The notes under the pieces were generated by a model. The model was not told the origin of the DNA, did not search any database, and saw only the letters and a program-made list of their open reading frames with translations. A DNA stretch of 64,000 nt. Source: Okapia johnstoni (taxonomy: Eukaryota > Chordata > Mammalia > Artiodactyla > Giraffidae). The stretch is taken from the NCBI GenBank assembly GCA_024291935.2, contig CM044321.1:61126985-61190984 (forward strand). Reading direction: 5' to 3'. The translations under genes were made by a program, and so were the position numbers. Positions 21,490 through 32,325 of this stretch are shown piece by piece (position 1 is the stretch's first letter; each line of letters starts with the position of its first letter).

Positions 21490-21900
21490 CTCCCGTATCT
21501 AGAGATTGTTTTTCATTTTGAACCCAATTACTGCTTCTTTGATTCTGTGGCAAATCGCCCCCCTCAGCCGTGTGGTATAATTACTTCCATGGCAATGGGC
21601 TGAAGTTAGAGACAGGCCATTATGTGAGGCTGCTGGCTGAGCGGAGAGACCAGAGCTAAGAGTTCCTTTTAACCCGGCTATCCTTAATAATAGCAGGACA
21701 GAGGTAGAAAATTACTGCCATGATAAATTGCTCTTTTCAATAAAGGCTTTGTTCCTATCTTTTAAAAAGCTGTGCCACACTGAGAAAATTTCTCCACATT
21801 TTTAATTGTGGATCATTTTGTGTAAGAAAAACCTCCCAGTGAAAATGGTCTAATGCAATGTGCTGAGTTCGGCTTTGGTAAGGCTCCACATCGTCCTAAG
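21490..21900. promoter_or_regulatory. Candidate conserved enhancer block (inferred)
   Basis: About 400 repeat-free bases with homeodomain-type words (TATAATTAC at 21576-21584, TTTTTAATTG near 21799), a SOX-like CTTTGTT at 21747-21753, and NFI-like 'ccatggcaatgggc'. Balanced composition without simple repeats is what conserved non-coding elements look like. Conservation itself could not be tested. Confidence 0.4.
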
Positions 21901-22438
21901 TGAGTGCGTGAAAGCACACACAAATGATATTTGCTTTTACCTAAAAGTGTAAGTGATCGTTTGCATCAAAAGCAATGTAGGAGATGGAGGGGTGGAGACT
22001 GGCCCCTAAGCAGAACGCCTACTTTTTTACACACTTACAGGAAAGAGTAGGGGTAAAGGAAGTGGGGTGTGCTGCCACCAAGCGGTGAGCCAGGTAAGTC
22101 AGGTGACTACCAGGCTCCTTCACTTATCCAGAACCCAGCCTCATCTATCCAGAAGAGAAGCAAAAATTAGGAAAAAAGCAAAGCCTCCCCCAGTGCCACA
22201 GTTAGGTAACTGCTAGGATAAGACACATTCTGAAGCTTGTGTGCTTTACTCAAAGAATGCAGACTCAGAACCTTGTCTGTGCTTATTTTAGGCATGATTC
22301 TAACAAGCTTGCTTTCAAATCCCATAGCATATTTGAATCAAGGGACTAGAGTGGGAAGAAGAAATGAAAGTGGATAGACTGGGTATTTCTGTCATATTTA
22401 TTTTATTCTAATAGCAACCAATCTCAACCAGCATTACA
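21901..22438. other. Unique non-coding DNA
   Basis: Nothing recognised over about 540 bases. Confidence 0.45.
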
Positions 22439-22439
22439 C

Positions 22440-22560
22440 TGGTGTGATGGACTCATTTTAAAGATGATGAAACAGATTCAGAGAAGATCAGACAGCCAGT
22501 AAATGGTAGGCTTGTGCTCCATGTGTGGGATTCTGTGACCCCAGAGCTCATGTTCCTTTC
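22440..22560 (-). mobile_element. Probable MIR fragment
   Basis: 'ctcattttaaagatgatgaa', 'cagattcagagaagatca', 'acagccagtaaatggtaggc' follow the complement of the MIR core with substantial divergence. Confidence 0.6.
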
Positions 22561-22677
22561 TCTTCTGCCCCTGGCCTTTCTTAAGACAGGCCCTCTAAGA
22601 AGCCCTGATGATCAGGGCAATGGCAGGAGGCAAAAGAGAATCATACTTAAAATTTACCACACCCTGAGACTGTCAAG

Positions 22678-22898
22678 GGCTTCCCAAGTGGCACTAGTGG
22701 TAAAGAACCTCTCTGCCAATGCAGGAGACATAAGAGACATGGGTTTGATCCTTGGAAGTTCCCCTGGAGAAGGGCGTGACAACCCACTCCAGTATTCTTG
22801 CCTGGAAAATCCCCATGGACAGAGAAGCCTGTCAGGCTACAGCCCATAGGGTCACACAGAGTCCGACCCAACTAAAGTGACTTAGCCTGCACACATGG
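22678..22898 (+). mobile_element. Bov-tA2-like SINE
   Basis: A complete plus-strand copy, 'gggcttcccaagtggcacta' through 'agtgacttagcctgcacaca'. The decamer gactgtcaag is perfectly duplicated at 22668-22677 and 22899-22908. The 111-codon frame crossing it is not a gene. Confidence 0.96.
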
Positions 22899-23049
22899 GA
22901 CTGTCAAGTTCAGACGGAAAGCGTCTCACTCGTTCCCAAAGGCATCTGTCTTAGAGGATAGTCATCGTGACTTTGCATCTTCAAGAAGATGTTCAACCAC
23001 TTACAGCCCTCTGAGCATAATCGGTAGGAAGCTCCCTGAGCAGGGTGCT

Positions 23050-23275
23050 AGAACGGGATGTCCTCAGGGTGATAGAGCTTGGGCTTCGAGTGTAGCCCTG
23101 CCTTTCACTAGCAGTGGGAGCTTGGTGGTATTACATCTCCTCCTTGTGCTCAGTTTCCTCATCTGAAAAGTTAACGTGATGATTATACCACCTACTTCAT
23201 GGAGCTAGTTTGGAGAATTCGGTGAGGCAATTTACATAAGTAGTTAAAGCAGGACCTGATGCTTGGTAGACATGA
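23050..23275 (+). mobile_element. MIR SINE
   Basis: Reads 'agagcttgggcttcgagtgt', 'gctcagtttcctcatctg', 'ccacctacttcatggagcta', 'caatttacataagtagttaa', covering most of MIR. Confidence 0.8.
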
Positions 23276-23410
23276 CGTATCCAGCATAGACATTCCAGCA
23301 ATTTGAAAGCTCACATCTTTTAAGAACTAAATTTGGGTTCTTATTTAAATTGCTTCTTCTTCATTCATTCATTCAACCCACATTTATTAACTATGGATAC
23401 ATACTATAAA

Positions 23411-23615
23411 GGGCTTCCCAGGTAGCTCAGTTGGTATAGAACCCACCTGCCAGTGCAGGAGATACAAGAGACTCAGGTTCAATTCCTGAGCTAGGAAGAT
23501 CCCCTGGAGGAGGAAATAGCAACCCATTCCAATATTCTTGCCTGGAAAATTCCATGGACAGAGGAGCCTGGCAGGCTACAGTCCATGGGGTCGCAAAGAG
23601 TCGGACATGACTGAG

Positions 23616-23678
<63 letters not shown>
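23411..23678 (+). mobile_element. Bov-tA SINE with a CA-repeat tail
   Basis: A full plus-strand copy whose 3' tail has expanded into a CA microsatellite. The decamer catactataa flanks the whole unit at 23400-23409 and 23679-23688, so the CA repeat grew inside the inserted element. The minus-strand 83-codon frame starting with alternating Cys-Val is the complement of the repeat. Confidence 0.96.
23617..23670. repeat. (CA)n microsatellite
   Basis: About 27 uninterrupted CA units at the tail of the Bov-tA copy. It is very likely polymorphic. Confidence 0.97.
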
Positions 23679-23688
23679 ATACTATAAG

Positions 23689-23973
23689 CCAGTAGTGGGT
23701 AGCCACTAATTAAATAAATATAAATAAGCTATAGATCTTTCCAACTAGGATCCCAGACATGTCAACAGAAACTACAGCAATTCAAAGGCCGGGGAAGCAT
23801 GTCTGTGGGGACATAGATATGGGAATGCACATCCTACCTCCACTCGGAGAGCTTGGAGTGGCTTCCTGGAGGTGACGGTCATGGAAGGTGAGGAGGAAAG
23901 GAGATTCCAGCGGTGGACACAGCCCGTACAAGCAAAGACTCAGATAGAAAAAGAGTGGGTGATTTTGCATGAA
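23689..23973. other. Short unique stretch
   Basis: Nothing recognised between the SINE and the dispersed duplicate. Confidence 0.45.
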
Positions 23974-24095
23974 AGGATGAAAATCAACCTTGCCAGTGTT
24001 TTACAGGCAGGGCCAAACTTCCAGGCTACCTCACTCAACATATGAGCATCTTTTTGTTTCCCTGTTCGCCTTAGGGAACTATGAAATGGAGGGTG
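23974..24095. repeat. Dispersed 122-bp duplicate, copy A
   Basis: The same 122 bases recur at 25435-25556 in direct orientation with six substitutions (about 95% identity) and no gaps. The shared block starts at 'aggatgaaaatcaac' and ends at 'atgaaatggagggtg'. It does not match any SINE or LINE I know, and the flanks of the two copies are unrelated. Confidence 0.93.
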
Positions 24096-24285
24096 TGGGT
24101 GAGGGGGTGGAAGCATGTGAGGCTGAGGAGGATGGCAGGGCACCCAGGAGGGGCCTTGCACTGTGGGCTAGATCCTAAGATGTGTCCTATAGTCTGCAAA
24201 TTCCTTTTTTTTTTTTTCTCCAAACAAAATCTCCTGGAAAACACCTGCATGTGACGCAGATAAAAAACAGCATTTTACTAGGGAA

Positions 24286-24622
24286 TGTTTTCCCTGGTGG
24301 TCCAGTGGTTAGGACTTGGTGCTTTCACTTGGGGGTGTGGGTTCCATCCCTGGTCAGGGAACTAAGATTCCACATGTGTGCATGCTTGGTTGCTTCTGTT
24401 GAGTCTGACTCTTTGCGACCCATGGACTGTAGCCTGCCAGGATTCTCTGTCCAGACAAGAGTGCTGGAGTGGGTTGCCATGCCCTCCTTCAGGGGATTTT
24501 CCCAACCCAGGGATTGAACGAACGCACGTGTCTTATGTCTCCTGAATTGGCAGAAGGGCTCTTTACCACTAGTGCCACCTGAGCCCCCTAAGATTCCACA
24601 AGCCTGCAAAAAAAAAAAAAAA
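24286..24622 (+). mobile_element. CHR-type tRNA SINE split by a Bov-tA
   Basis: The left part 24286-24374 reads 'ttccctggtggtccagtggt', 'ggttccatccctggtcaggg', 'aactaagattccaca'. The right part 24601-24622 gives 'agcctgc' plus an A-run tail. The insertion between them is a younger minus-strand SINE. Confidence 0.93.
24375..24587 (-). mobile_element. Bov-tA2-like SINE inside a CHR SINE
   Basis: Full minus-strand copy. The 13-base target site ctaagattccaca is perfectly duplicated at 24362-24374 and 24588-24600. This orders the events: the CHR element came first, then Bov-tA. The right end, 'accactagtgccacctgag', is a weaker relative of the CTCF-like end seen in other copies. Confidence 0.97.
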
Positions 24623-25434
24623 GAGTGAATGAATAAACAAATACAAAAAAATTTAGAGAATGCTTAGTTTGTAAGTTCAAATTTACAACAGTTACTGAAT
24701 CAACCAATGAGAACAATAAGAAGGTATTAATTCGGAAATTTAGGGTGCCTTTGATATGCTCTTCCAGTCCTCCTGCTCAGTTAGGTTTTCGTCTTAGACT
24801 TTAGGCTGGTTGCATAGAGTGCAACCAGACTTACTCCCTTTGCTGTAACAATACTGTAATGGCGACACATTGCATCTCTGGGGAGGACCTCTCCCCCGGA
24901 AGCTGGGGGTTGACTGTAGAGGATTAGTGGATTGGAAACCAAGTTGGCACCTACTGAAGGCTCCGGGCTTGCTTATGGAGCTGAATCATATATCCTGATG
25001 GAAACTTTCCCCATCCTGGGAACCATTAATGTGTCATAACCCATCATTTAAAAATTATGGGGTGTTTGGGACTTCCTTTCTCGCTCAGCCCACAGATCCT
25101 TATCCTGACACAAAAACTGAACCTTCTGAATATAAATGAAAGGGAAAATCCTTCCATCACCTCCTCCTGGAGCAATCCTATGAGAACAGGCACAAGAAGA
25201 AACCATCTACTCTGGGTCCCTTGTGGGGACAATAATTGTCACCCTCCCCAGTCCTTGGGGCTGACTGCTGCTTTTTATTCTCAGAGTCCAAGCACATGTT
25301 TGCCTCCTGGCAGACCCTGGGTGACCAGTCAAAATGAAGGACTCCTCCCAGCCTGGCAACTTGATTACTGGGTTCACCGAGGTCCAGCCAACAAAGGCAA
25401 TGGCCACAGTGAAGTGACAGAGGTCCTGCCGCTG
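24623..25434. other. Unique non-coding DNA
   Basis: No repeat recognised. A 149-codon plus-strand frame (25057-25506) runs into dispersed copy B and has no recognisable domain. It is not supported as a gene. Confidence 0.45.
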
Positions 25435-25556
25435 AGGATGAAAATCAACATTGCCAGTGTTTTACAAGCAGAGCCAAACTTCCAGGCTACCTCACTTAAC
25501 ATATGAGCATCTTTTTGTTTCCCTGTTCACCTTAAGGAACTATGAAATGGAGGGTG
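25435..25556. repeat. Dispersed 122-bp duplicate, copy B
   Basis: Partner of the block at 23974-24095, displaced by 1,461 bases in the same orientation. Five of the six differences are A/G or C/T transitions. No poly(A) tail or target-site duplication is evident around either copy. Confidence 0.93.
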
Positions 25557-26715
25557 AGAGAGAGAGGGTCAAACGTTTACAAACGTCACTCAGTTTTACA
25601 TCTGAACAATGAACAGTGATGCCAGGGCCAAGTGGACAGTAAGGACGAGGGACGAGATGACAGAGAAAGAGGTATCTCAAGGCCTATCCCCTGAGACTTC
25701 CTCCCGACTCCCCCTCCTGGTGTCCCTGGTGCTTTCTGCTGATGAATTTAGATGGTGATGTCTACTTTTAATTTCGTCTCAGAAAGAAGGGAAAACAAAG
25801 CTAGTGAGACAGTTAAAAGCAGTCATCTGGGTCTCTTACTGACTTTTAGATAAGTGACATACCTACATCATTTACTCTTGATAAAGACTCCCAAGGCTGC
25901 TCACTTGCCAAAGACACATGACTTTTAAACCATGGAAAGTTTGAGATGTTGCCAGAACAAAACTCTTCATTCCTACTTTTGGAACTCCTTTCAGAACATA
26001 CACATACACACGGTAATTTTTGCACCCATTTTTATAGATGTTGCCCATTGCCTGTGCTTCCATCCATTGCTGTTGCAACATCTGCACATCCATATGTTGT
26101 GACATCAGTCTAATTGGCTCATGCCAGCTCTGCTGTGTTCCCCACACACCCAGGGGACTCTCCTGGTTCACCCCCAGGCCCACTGAACCTCCAGAGGATT
26201 CCCCCTGGAGGAGGAACGTCACTGGGATGTGCACGGAAATAAGAACACAACGACCCAGCCCATGGGATGAGGACATCCGTCTGGCTGTGCTGTTCACTCC
26301 TGCTCACGACTTCACAGAGGCCTCAGTGGAATTGGGCAATTAATATGGTCAGGATCAAATGCTGCCCAATTTAATTCAATTACTCTTCACCTCGAGAGAA
26401 AATATGGTTATTATAGTGACAGGACCTGGGTGAGGAAGACAGGCTTCTGGCCAACAGTCTGCCCACACGTTGCCAGGCTGCAAGGAGGGTGCAGAGGAGG
26501 GGGTATGAGGAGACAGGGCAGGGTGCGGTCTGCTGTGGATTGAATGTCTGGCCCTGACTACCCAGAGGAAGCTTTGTTGACACTGTGGGCATAGCTGTTA
26601 CCAAGGAGAAGCCAGGCTTAGCTGTTACATGATAACTGCCTCATTCACCAAAGACCCAGGGAAGAAGGGGTGAAGTAGAATGAATGACAGCGGCCAGCAG
26701 AGAAAAAGGAACCAT
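25557..26715. other. Unique non-coding DNA
   Basis: No gene or repeat recognised. A minus-strand 141-codon frame (25872-26297) and a plus-strand 101-codon frame (26038-26343) overlap each other with no domain-like features. Confidence 0.45.
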
Positions 26716-26726
26716 TTCCCAAAGCT

Positions 26727-26938
26727 GGACTTCCCAGGTGGCTCAGAGAATCTGCTTGCCAATTCAGGAGATGCAAGAGATGCAGGCCCGATCCCTGGGT
26801 TGGGAAGATCCTTGGAGGAGGGCATGGCAACCCACTGCAGTACTCTTGCCTGGAGAATCCCATGGACAGAGGAGCCTAGTGGGCTACAGTCCATGAGGTT
26901 GCAAAGAGTCGGACATGACTGAGCACAAACAAAACTTC
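26727..26938 (+). mobile_element. Bov-tA SINE
   Basis: Plus-strand copy, 'ggacttcccaggtggctcag' (preceded by the target site) to 'gactgagcacaaacaaaac'. The 11-base target site ttcccaaagct is duplicated exactly at 26716-26726 and 26939-26949. A short internal deletion lies after 'gctcag'. Confidence 0.96.
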
Positions 26939-27062
26939 TTCCCAAAGCTACTATTTTAAGGGAAATTCCTTATTTATGGGTCATAAGTCTCTATTACAAA
27001 TTTGATCACCAAGAAGACCATGAAGACCTTCAATCTTTTTTTTTAAATAAAGCTTTATCTTG

Positions 27063-27276
27063 GGGACTCCCCTGGCAGTTCAGTGGTTAGGACTTAGTCA
27101 TCCAATGCAGGAAGTACAGGTTTGATCCCTGGTCTGGGAGCTAAGATTCCTCATGCCTCTTGGCTAGAAAACCCCCCCAAACATAAACAACATAAACCAC
27201 AGAAGCAATATTTTAACAAATTCAATAAAGACTTTAAAAATAGTCCACATCAGAACAAAAATTTAAAAAAAAAACA
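27063..27276 (+). mobile_element. CHR-type tRNA SINE, full length
   Basis: Starts 'gggactcccctggcagttca', has box-B-like 'aggtttgatccctggtctgg', and carries the long A-rich 3' tail of this family. The target site ctttatcttg is perfectly duplicated at 27053-27062 and 27277-27286. Confidence 0.95.
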
Positions 27277-27339
27277 CTTTATCTTGCCCTAATTTGCCCT
27301 TAGCCTGTAGTATTTAATAATAATTCACACCACCATGTA

Positions 27340-27590
27340 TAACACATGAACTGCTAACCAGTCACTGTTCAGTGCTGTTTGTAGGGTAGCTCTATTTAAC
27401 CACCACCACCACCCCCCCCCATAAACACTGTGAGATAAAGCCCTCCTTACCCGCATTTTATGATGGGAAAAATAAGGCTTGGAGAGGCTGAGTCACCTGC
27501 CCAAGGTCACCTGGCTGGTAAGGGACAGAGTGGACTCCAGTCACACCTGTTGATCATGAAGCCCTTGTTCATGACCATTATTCCAAATTT
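27340..27590 (-). mobile_element. MIR SINE
   Basis: Reads 'acactgtgagataaagccct', 'cgcattttatgatgggaaaa', 'ggcttggagaggctgagtca', 'ctgcccaaggtcacctggct' and 'ggactccagtc', the complement of MIR. A C-run with CCA units at 27401-27420 interrupts it. Confidence 0.85.
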
Positions 27591-27624
27591 CCCCTTGGTT
27601 TGAATCTTCCACGTGTTCTTTTTT

Positions 27625-27805
27625 TAAAAGATTTTTTTTTTTTATGTAGACCATCTTTAATGTTTTTATTGAATTTGTTACAATATTGTTTCTGTTTTAT
27701 GATTTGGATTTTTGGCCCCAAGGTGTGTGGAATCTCAGCTCCCCGACCAGGGATTGAACCCGTGCCCCCAGCCTGGAAGATGAAGTCTTAATCACCGGAA
27801 GTCTC
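27625..27805 (-). mobile_element. CHR-type tRNA SINE
   Basis: Minus-strand copy with its long tail first ('gtagaccatctttaatgttt', 'tattgaatttgttacaatat'), then 'ccccgaccagggattgaacc' and 'atgaagtcttaatcaccgg'. It is the long-tailed version of the family. A plus-strand copy of the same family lies about 350 bases to its left. Confidence 0.92.
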
Positions 27806-27937
27806 TGACTCTCCCACAGCTTCTTTGCCTCTTTTGAATGTACGCACGGCACTAGAGAGAGGTCCTCCCTAACGCTTAGGGGCACATTGGATACCCAAGA
27901 CCCTGTGTCCACACAGAACCATGTCATCATTTCTTAA

Positions 27938-28130
27938 CCAGCATTGTGGGTTCAAATCCCAGCTCTGCCACTTGCTAGCTGTGTAACCGGGAATTCTCAG
28001 TGTATGGGCTTTCACGTGTAAATGAGACAATATAATTCCTCCTAAGGTAGTGAGGGAAGCTGACAGAGTCAACACACTGAAAATGGTGCCTAGGAAATGT
28101 GTACAGAAATTGCCAGCTATTATTATCACA
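27938..28130 (+). mobile_element. MIR SINE
   Basis: 'tgggttcaaatcccagctct', 'gccacttgctagctgtgtaa' are near-consensus MIR head and core. The 3' half ('aaaatggtgcctaggaaatg', 'cagctattattatc') is more decayed. Confidence 0.93.
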
Positions 28131-29307
28131 TCCCTTGTGAAAGCAACTCATGTAAAAATTGGAAGCAAAGGAGGTTTTCCTTGGTGTTCATGGATTTGCA
28201 ATACACGCGGTAGTCAGGCTTCAGCTGGCACTGTGGTCAGGAATAGTCATACTGGCCAAGGAGCCCTGCCCTGGTCAGGGTGGTGGATGGGAGTGGGGAG
28301 GTTGTACTTGTCCCAGGAGACTCCTTAGCACATTCATTTTGGGGTCAAGTGAGGTCTTCTTTTAGCTTGATCTCCTGTCTTAAGCACTAATGGTTTTGAC
28401 TCAGAAACATAGCACAAGGGAGAGATTGGACAACTGGCCCCCTCTCTATCCCCCACCCCATCTCCAGGCCAGACCAGGTAACAGCCAAGGGCTCTGCCTT
28501 TCACATTCTCTCTGGGAGGAGGAGGACTGCCTGGGGCTGAGTATCCATCCCGGTAACTGCCCTTCACACATTATCTCTGAGTTTGCCAACATGCTTCCTT
28601 TAGATGAAGCATTGTCTAGCAGTTTTGCGGGGAGTTTTGAAAACTCGAGAAACTCACAGGAATTTCCCCAAGGTCTTATCACACTCACCCAGATCATCAC
28701 GGAGACAGAGAGGTCTCCCCGAAGCTAGGGTGCAGGCGTCTCCAGCCTGAAGAGATGGAGGACGAGTGCTTTGAGTCATACTTGAGTTGTTAAGGATGGT
28801 TCTTAATCACCACTTGGATTTCTTTCAGGGCCAGGGTCACTTTTTGTAGATACCATAAATCTAAGCTAATATGCATATCAGTGCATATCAGATAAAGTAA
28901 GCCCTGGAATCTGGCTCTATAGTGATTCCAGCAGGAGCGATGGCAGATCTCCACTGAGCTGGGTGATAAGAGTTACTTCTCCCCACGGGAGCCCCTCATG
29001 CGTGGTTCCACTCATGCTGAGGAATGATCTGCTGTGTTCAGTGCCTCTGATGGTCACTTACAATGTCCTGGCCTGGCCCCTTCTGCTTCCAGATTCCCAG
29101 GGGAGGGTCTGGAGCACACGAACAGCAGCCAGATTGTTTGGGTCGGTTTTGTTTGAACATTGTGGAGTTAGGATTCTGAGATGGATGTTTTCACAAAGGG
29201 AAGAACACTTCAGTGTTCTGCCTAGAAATGGCATCTTCTACTATGGGATTGCAGCTCGAACAAATGGAGTGAAAATGAATAGAAAAGCAGGAACCCGGCT
29301 TTTCCTC
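28131..29307. other. Unique non-coding DNA
   Basis: No repeat family recognised. A short direct repeat of gcatatcag lies at about 28872-28891, preceded by an octamer-like 'taatatgcatat'. Frames up to 121 codons have no domain-like content. Confidence 0.45.
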
Positions 29308-29492
29308 TTCTTTTACGTATTTATTTAGTTGACTGCGCTAGGTCTTAGTTGTGGCACGTAGGCTCAGTAGCTGCTGCTTGTGGGCTTGGTTCCTTCACGA
29401 CACGTGGAATCTTAGTTCCCTGACCAGGGATTGAACCCACGTCCCCTGCATTGCAAGGCGGATTCTTAACCACTGGACCACCAGAGACGTTT
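29308..29492 (-). mobile_element. CHR-type tRNA SINE
   Basis: Minus-strand copy: 'tatttatttagttgactgcg', 'taggtcttagttgtggcacg', 'ccctgaccagggattgaacc', 'attcttaaccactggaccac'. Long, near-complete copy of the variant with a 'gtcttagttgtggc' tail domain. Confidence 0.93.
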
Positions 29493-30099
29493 CCTGGCTT
29501 CTTTTTTTTTCTTTACATATTCATGCAAGTCCTCCAGCCTCTCAGCCTCAGTTTCCCCACTGCCATAGTTACTGAAATGGACCATTTTCACAGCCCACCC
29601 TTGTCTCCTGCAAGCAAGTTGGATTCATCTTCAGCGGCCTAAGCCCTCCACTGGTCTGCAACGTACATTTAAGTTATAATTGCCAGTATCACTGGGACAA
29701 GAAAAAGGAGCGTTTCCAGTTCTGGATGAGCAGGGCTCACCGCTGTAGCTGGATATGAGAGGAGCAAGGCTGGTAAACCAAGTATATGCCCAGCTCTTGG
29801 GGCCTCCAAAGGGAACCTGGGGGAAAAGATGGCGACCCCAGTCAGGTAACCATTCAGGGGGATAGGAAACCATGTTACCTAGGTTTCCACACCAGCTGAA
29901 CTCAGGGATAATTATACGCGATGCAACACAGAGCATAAAACAGATTCACTTAGCATCTGCCAGAGTTGATTGCACCCAGGCCTGCCCAAACTGGCCTTTC
30001 TCACTGCAGGGTGTGGGAGAACAGGGCTGTGCAGGCCCCCCGAGGCTGCTGGTGCTCAGCCGTGGGAGACAAGCCAGTTCTCAGGTCTGCTAATGAGTG
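29493..30099. other. Unique non-coding DNA
   Basis: Nothing recognised over about 600 bases. Confidence 0.45.
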
Positions 30100-30400
30100 C
30101 TGTGGTGTCTGGCAAGGCCCCGGCCTGCGAGTGAGTGTGACTAATCAGGAACCTTTTCAATAACACTGATGGTTCATTCTCCTTTTTTTTTTCCTTCCTT
30201 CCCTGTTCTCTGGGCAGGAGCCGGTTGAAATAAGAGCAAATTAACCTCATTCTGGAAAAGGCAGGGCCTGATAAAGGACCCCTAAAAGGTTTCCTGTGCC
30301 CCGTGCCTGCATGTTTTGCAGTCAGGCTAATTATCGGATTTGGGTGGGCCAGCAGGGGATTTTCTGTGGTCGTTCCCTCCACTTCATAGGAGGCAGCATC
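30100..30400. promoter_or_regulatory. Candidate conserved enhancer block (inferred)
   Basis: Repeat-free block with 'gtgactaatcagg', 'ccggttgaaataagagc', and a TAATTA homeodomain core at 30328-30333 inside 'ggctaattatcggatttggg'. Motif content is seen; enhancer activity is inferred. A minus-strand 149-codon frame overlaps the block and is probably chance. Confidence 0.35.
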
Positions 30401-30748
30401 TAAAGACCGTGCCCTGGCATCATTCCACAGGCTGCTTGACAAATAGGGTTCTGACACCCGCAAAGGCAGTGTCATTGTGATTATTCTACATGTGGTCCAG
30501 CCCAAACTGACGACCCTCCCATTTCCTGTTCAAAGGCTACATTTCATGAAGTACTGTTTCCCTCTCGCATGGAAATGTGAGACCTTAAATGCCCTGGACT
30601 CCTTAACTGGGAGTGGGAGCCAAAGAGGGGGCCGACCTTTTTTCAGACTCCTCTCTCTCCCTGCCACCCACTTTGTTGCTTGATAAGTTCATTGTGCTAC
30701 TAACACTAGAGCCCAACTGTGTGTTCACTCATGGGGAAGGTGTGTACA

Positions 30749-30750
<2 letters not shown>
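30401..30750. other. Unique non-coding DNA
   Basis: Nothing recognised in this stretch up to the TG repeat. Confidence 0.45.
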
Positions 30751-30792
<42 letters not shown>

Positions 30793-30798
30793 TGTATC
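30751..30798. repeat. (TG)n microsatellite
   Basis: Roughly 18 TG units followed by an imperfect TATGTGTGTGTA end. Not attached to a recognised element. Confidence 0.95.
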
Positions 30799-31634
30799 TC
30801 AGAGGCGTCAGTAATGCCATCTGTTGGTTAGCGGGTTGGAAGAATTTCAAGCTGGAAGGCAGGTTTTGCTGATGTTGGACAGAAACTTTTAGAAAGGGGT
30901 AGTTAATTGTTTAATTGATGTGGTACCCTCATCACGGACTAGACCTCTGAGAATGACTCAAACACAATTTCTTAATAATAGAGCCAAAGGATTTCATGTT
31001 GAGAGACAAGAGCAAGTGAAAGAAATGAAGGAGCTGGAAAACAATGAGGTGGTTTTCAACATTCCTTATTCCCTAAAATAAACACATGGCCTAACTCAAC
31101 CTTCTTTCTACCTTTTTAATTTAAGCCAGCTTGTTCTCTATTCTCAGCCTTGCGGGACTACTGATAACTGGCTGGGAGGTCCAAGATGCTAACTAGAGTT
31201 ATCAAACCTTCTAAGTTAAAACTTGGGACACGTGTTCCAACAGGGGTCAGAATATTCGCAGGAACAATAAGTGAGAGTATTTAAAATGGGAGAGTGCCTG
31301 GAACATTCTGACCACTGAGCTCTTTTCAGTCTCCGAGCACCTTGTATGTGTAAGGAGTCATGGTTATGGTTTCATGCAGGAGTTGCGACTGGTGACGGGA
31401 AACCAGATCTGGCCTTCAGCTGCGTTTTATGTTGTAGACCAGGAAATCCACAGATACCGCTGCACTGGTGGACAAGAACCCAGAAAGGTAGATAAGGGGA
31501 CATCACCCTTACTTTATGGCAGAGGAAGCTTCTGTAGAGATTCATAGACTGTTCAACACGGACGAGCCTTAGGAGGTCTTTTGTGATGAACATGGTAACC
31601 TCCTCAGTAGACAATGCAATCTTTTTCTAATTGT
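30799..31634. other. Unique non-coding DNA
   Basis: No gene or repeat recognised in about 830 bases. Confidence 0.45.
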
Positions 31635-32325
31635 CATCAGTATTAGCTCATGTCAGTTGAGGGTTGCTGTTATAGCACTGTGCTAAGGATTTTTTTTAAA
31701 TTATTTATTTTTAATTGGAGGATAATTGCTTTAAAATATTGTGTTGGCTTCTGCCGTACATCAACATGAATCAGCTATAGGTATACGCATGTCCCCTCCC
31801 TTTTGAATCTCCATCCTACCTCCCACCCATCCCACCCCTCTAGGTTGTCACAGAGCATCAGATTCAGGTTCCCTGAATCATACAGCCAATTTCCACCTAC
31901 TATCTGATTTTACACATGGTAACACTTATGCTTCAATGCTACTCTCTCAATTCTTCCCACCCTCTTCTTCCCCCTCTGTGTCCACAAGTCTGTTCTCTGT
32001 GTCTGAGTCTCCATTGCTGCCCTGCAAATAGGTTCATCAGTACCATCATTCTAGATTCCATATGTAAGCATTAACATACGATATCTGTCTCTCTCTCTCT
32101 CTGACTGAGGTCACTCCGTATAGTAGGCTCCAGGTTCATCCACCTCATTAGAACGGACTCAAATCCTGTTATCCTCTCACAACCCTCCGAAGCAAGTGTC
32201 ATTACAGGTGTCATTGCCACATCTCAGAAGAGGCAATGGAAGAACAGAGAGGCTAAACGCTCTGCCCAGAGTTTCACAGCTGGTAGTTGTTGGAGCTGGG
32301 ATAGACAGTGTAGACATAGCGTTGC
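31635..32325 (-). mobile_element. MIR SINE split by an L1
   Basis: The left piece 31635-31688 reads 'cagttgagggttgctgttat', 'agcactgtgctaagg'. The right piece 32163-32325 reads 'tatcctctcacaaccctcc', 'aagaacagagaggctaaacg', 'tttcacagctggtagttgt'. Together they give the complement of one MIR in order, separated by the L1. Confidence 0.85.
31689..32162 (-). mobile_element. L1 3' end (ruminant LINE-1), 5'-truncated
   Basis: Begins with the T-run of the tail, then 'taattggaggataattgctt', 'catcaacatgaatcagctat', 'ccacccctctaggttgtcac', 'ccattgctgccctgcaaata' and 'ttcatccacctcattagaac'. This is the complement of the ruminant L1 3' untranslated region. It is cut off before any ORF2 sequence and has landed in a MIR. 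Confidence 0.93.

Noticed and set aside
25057..25506. 149-codon plus-strand frame
   Set aside because: Part of it is the 122-bp dispersed duplicate, other reading frames are similarly open, and no domain is seen.
30056..30505. 149-codon minus-strand frame
   Set aside because: Lies across a motif-rich non-coding block; peptide has low-complexity Lys/Glu and no known fold.
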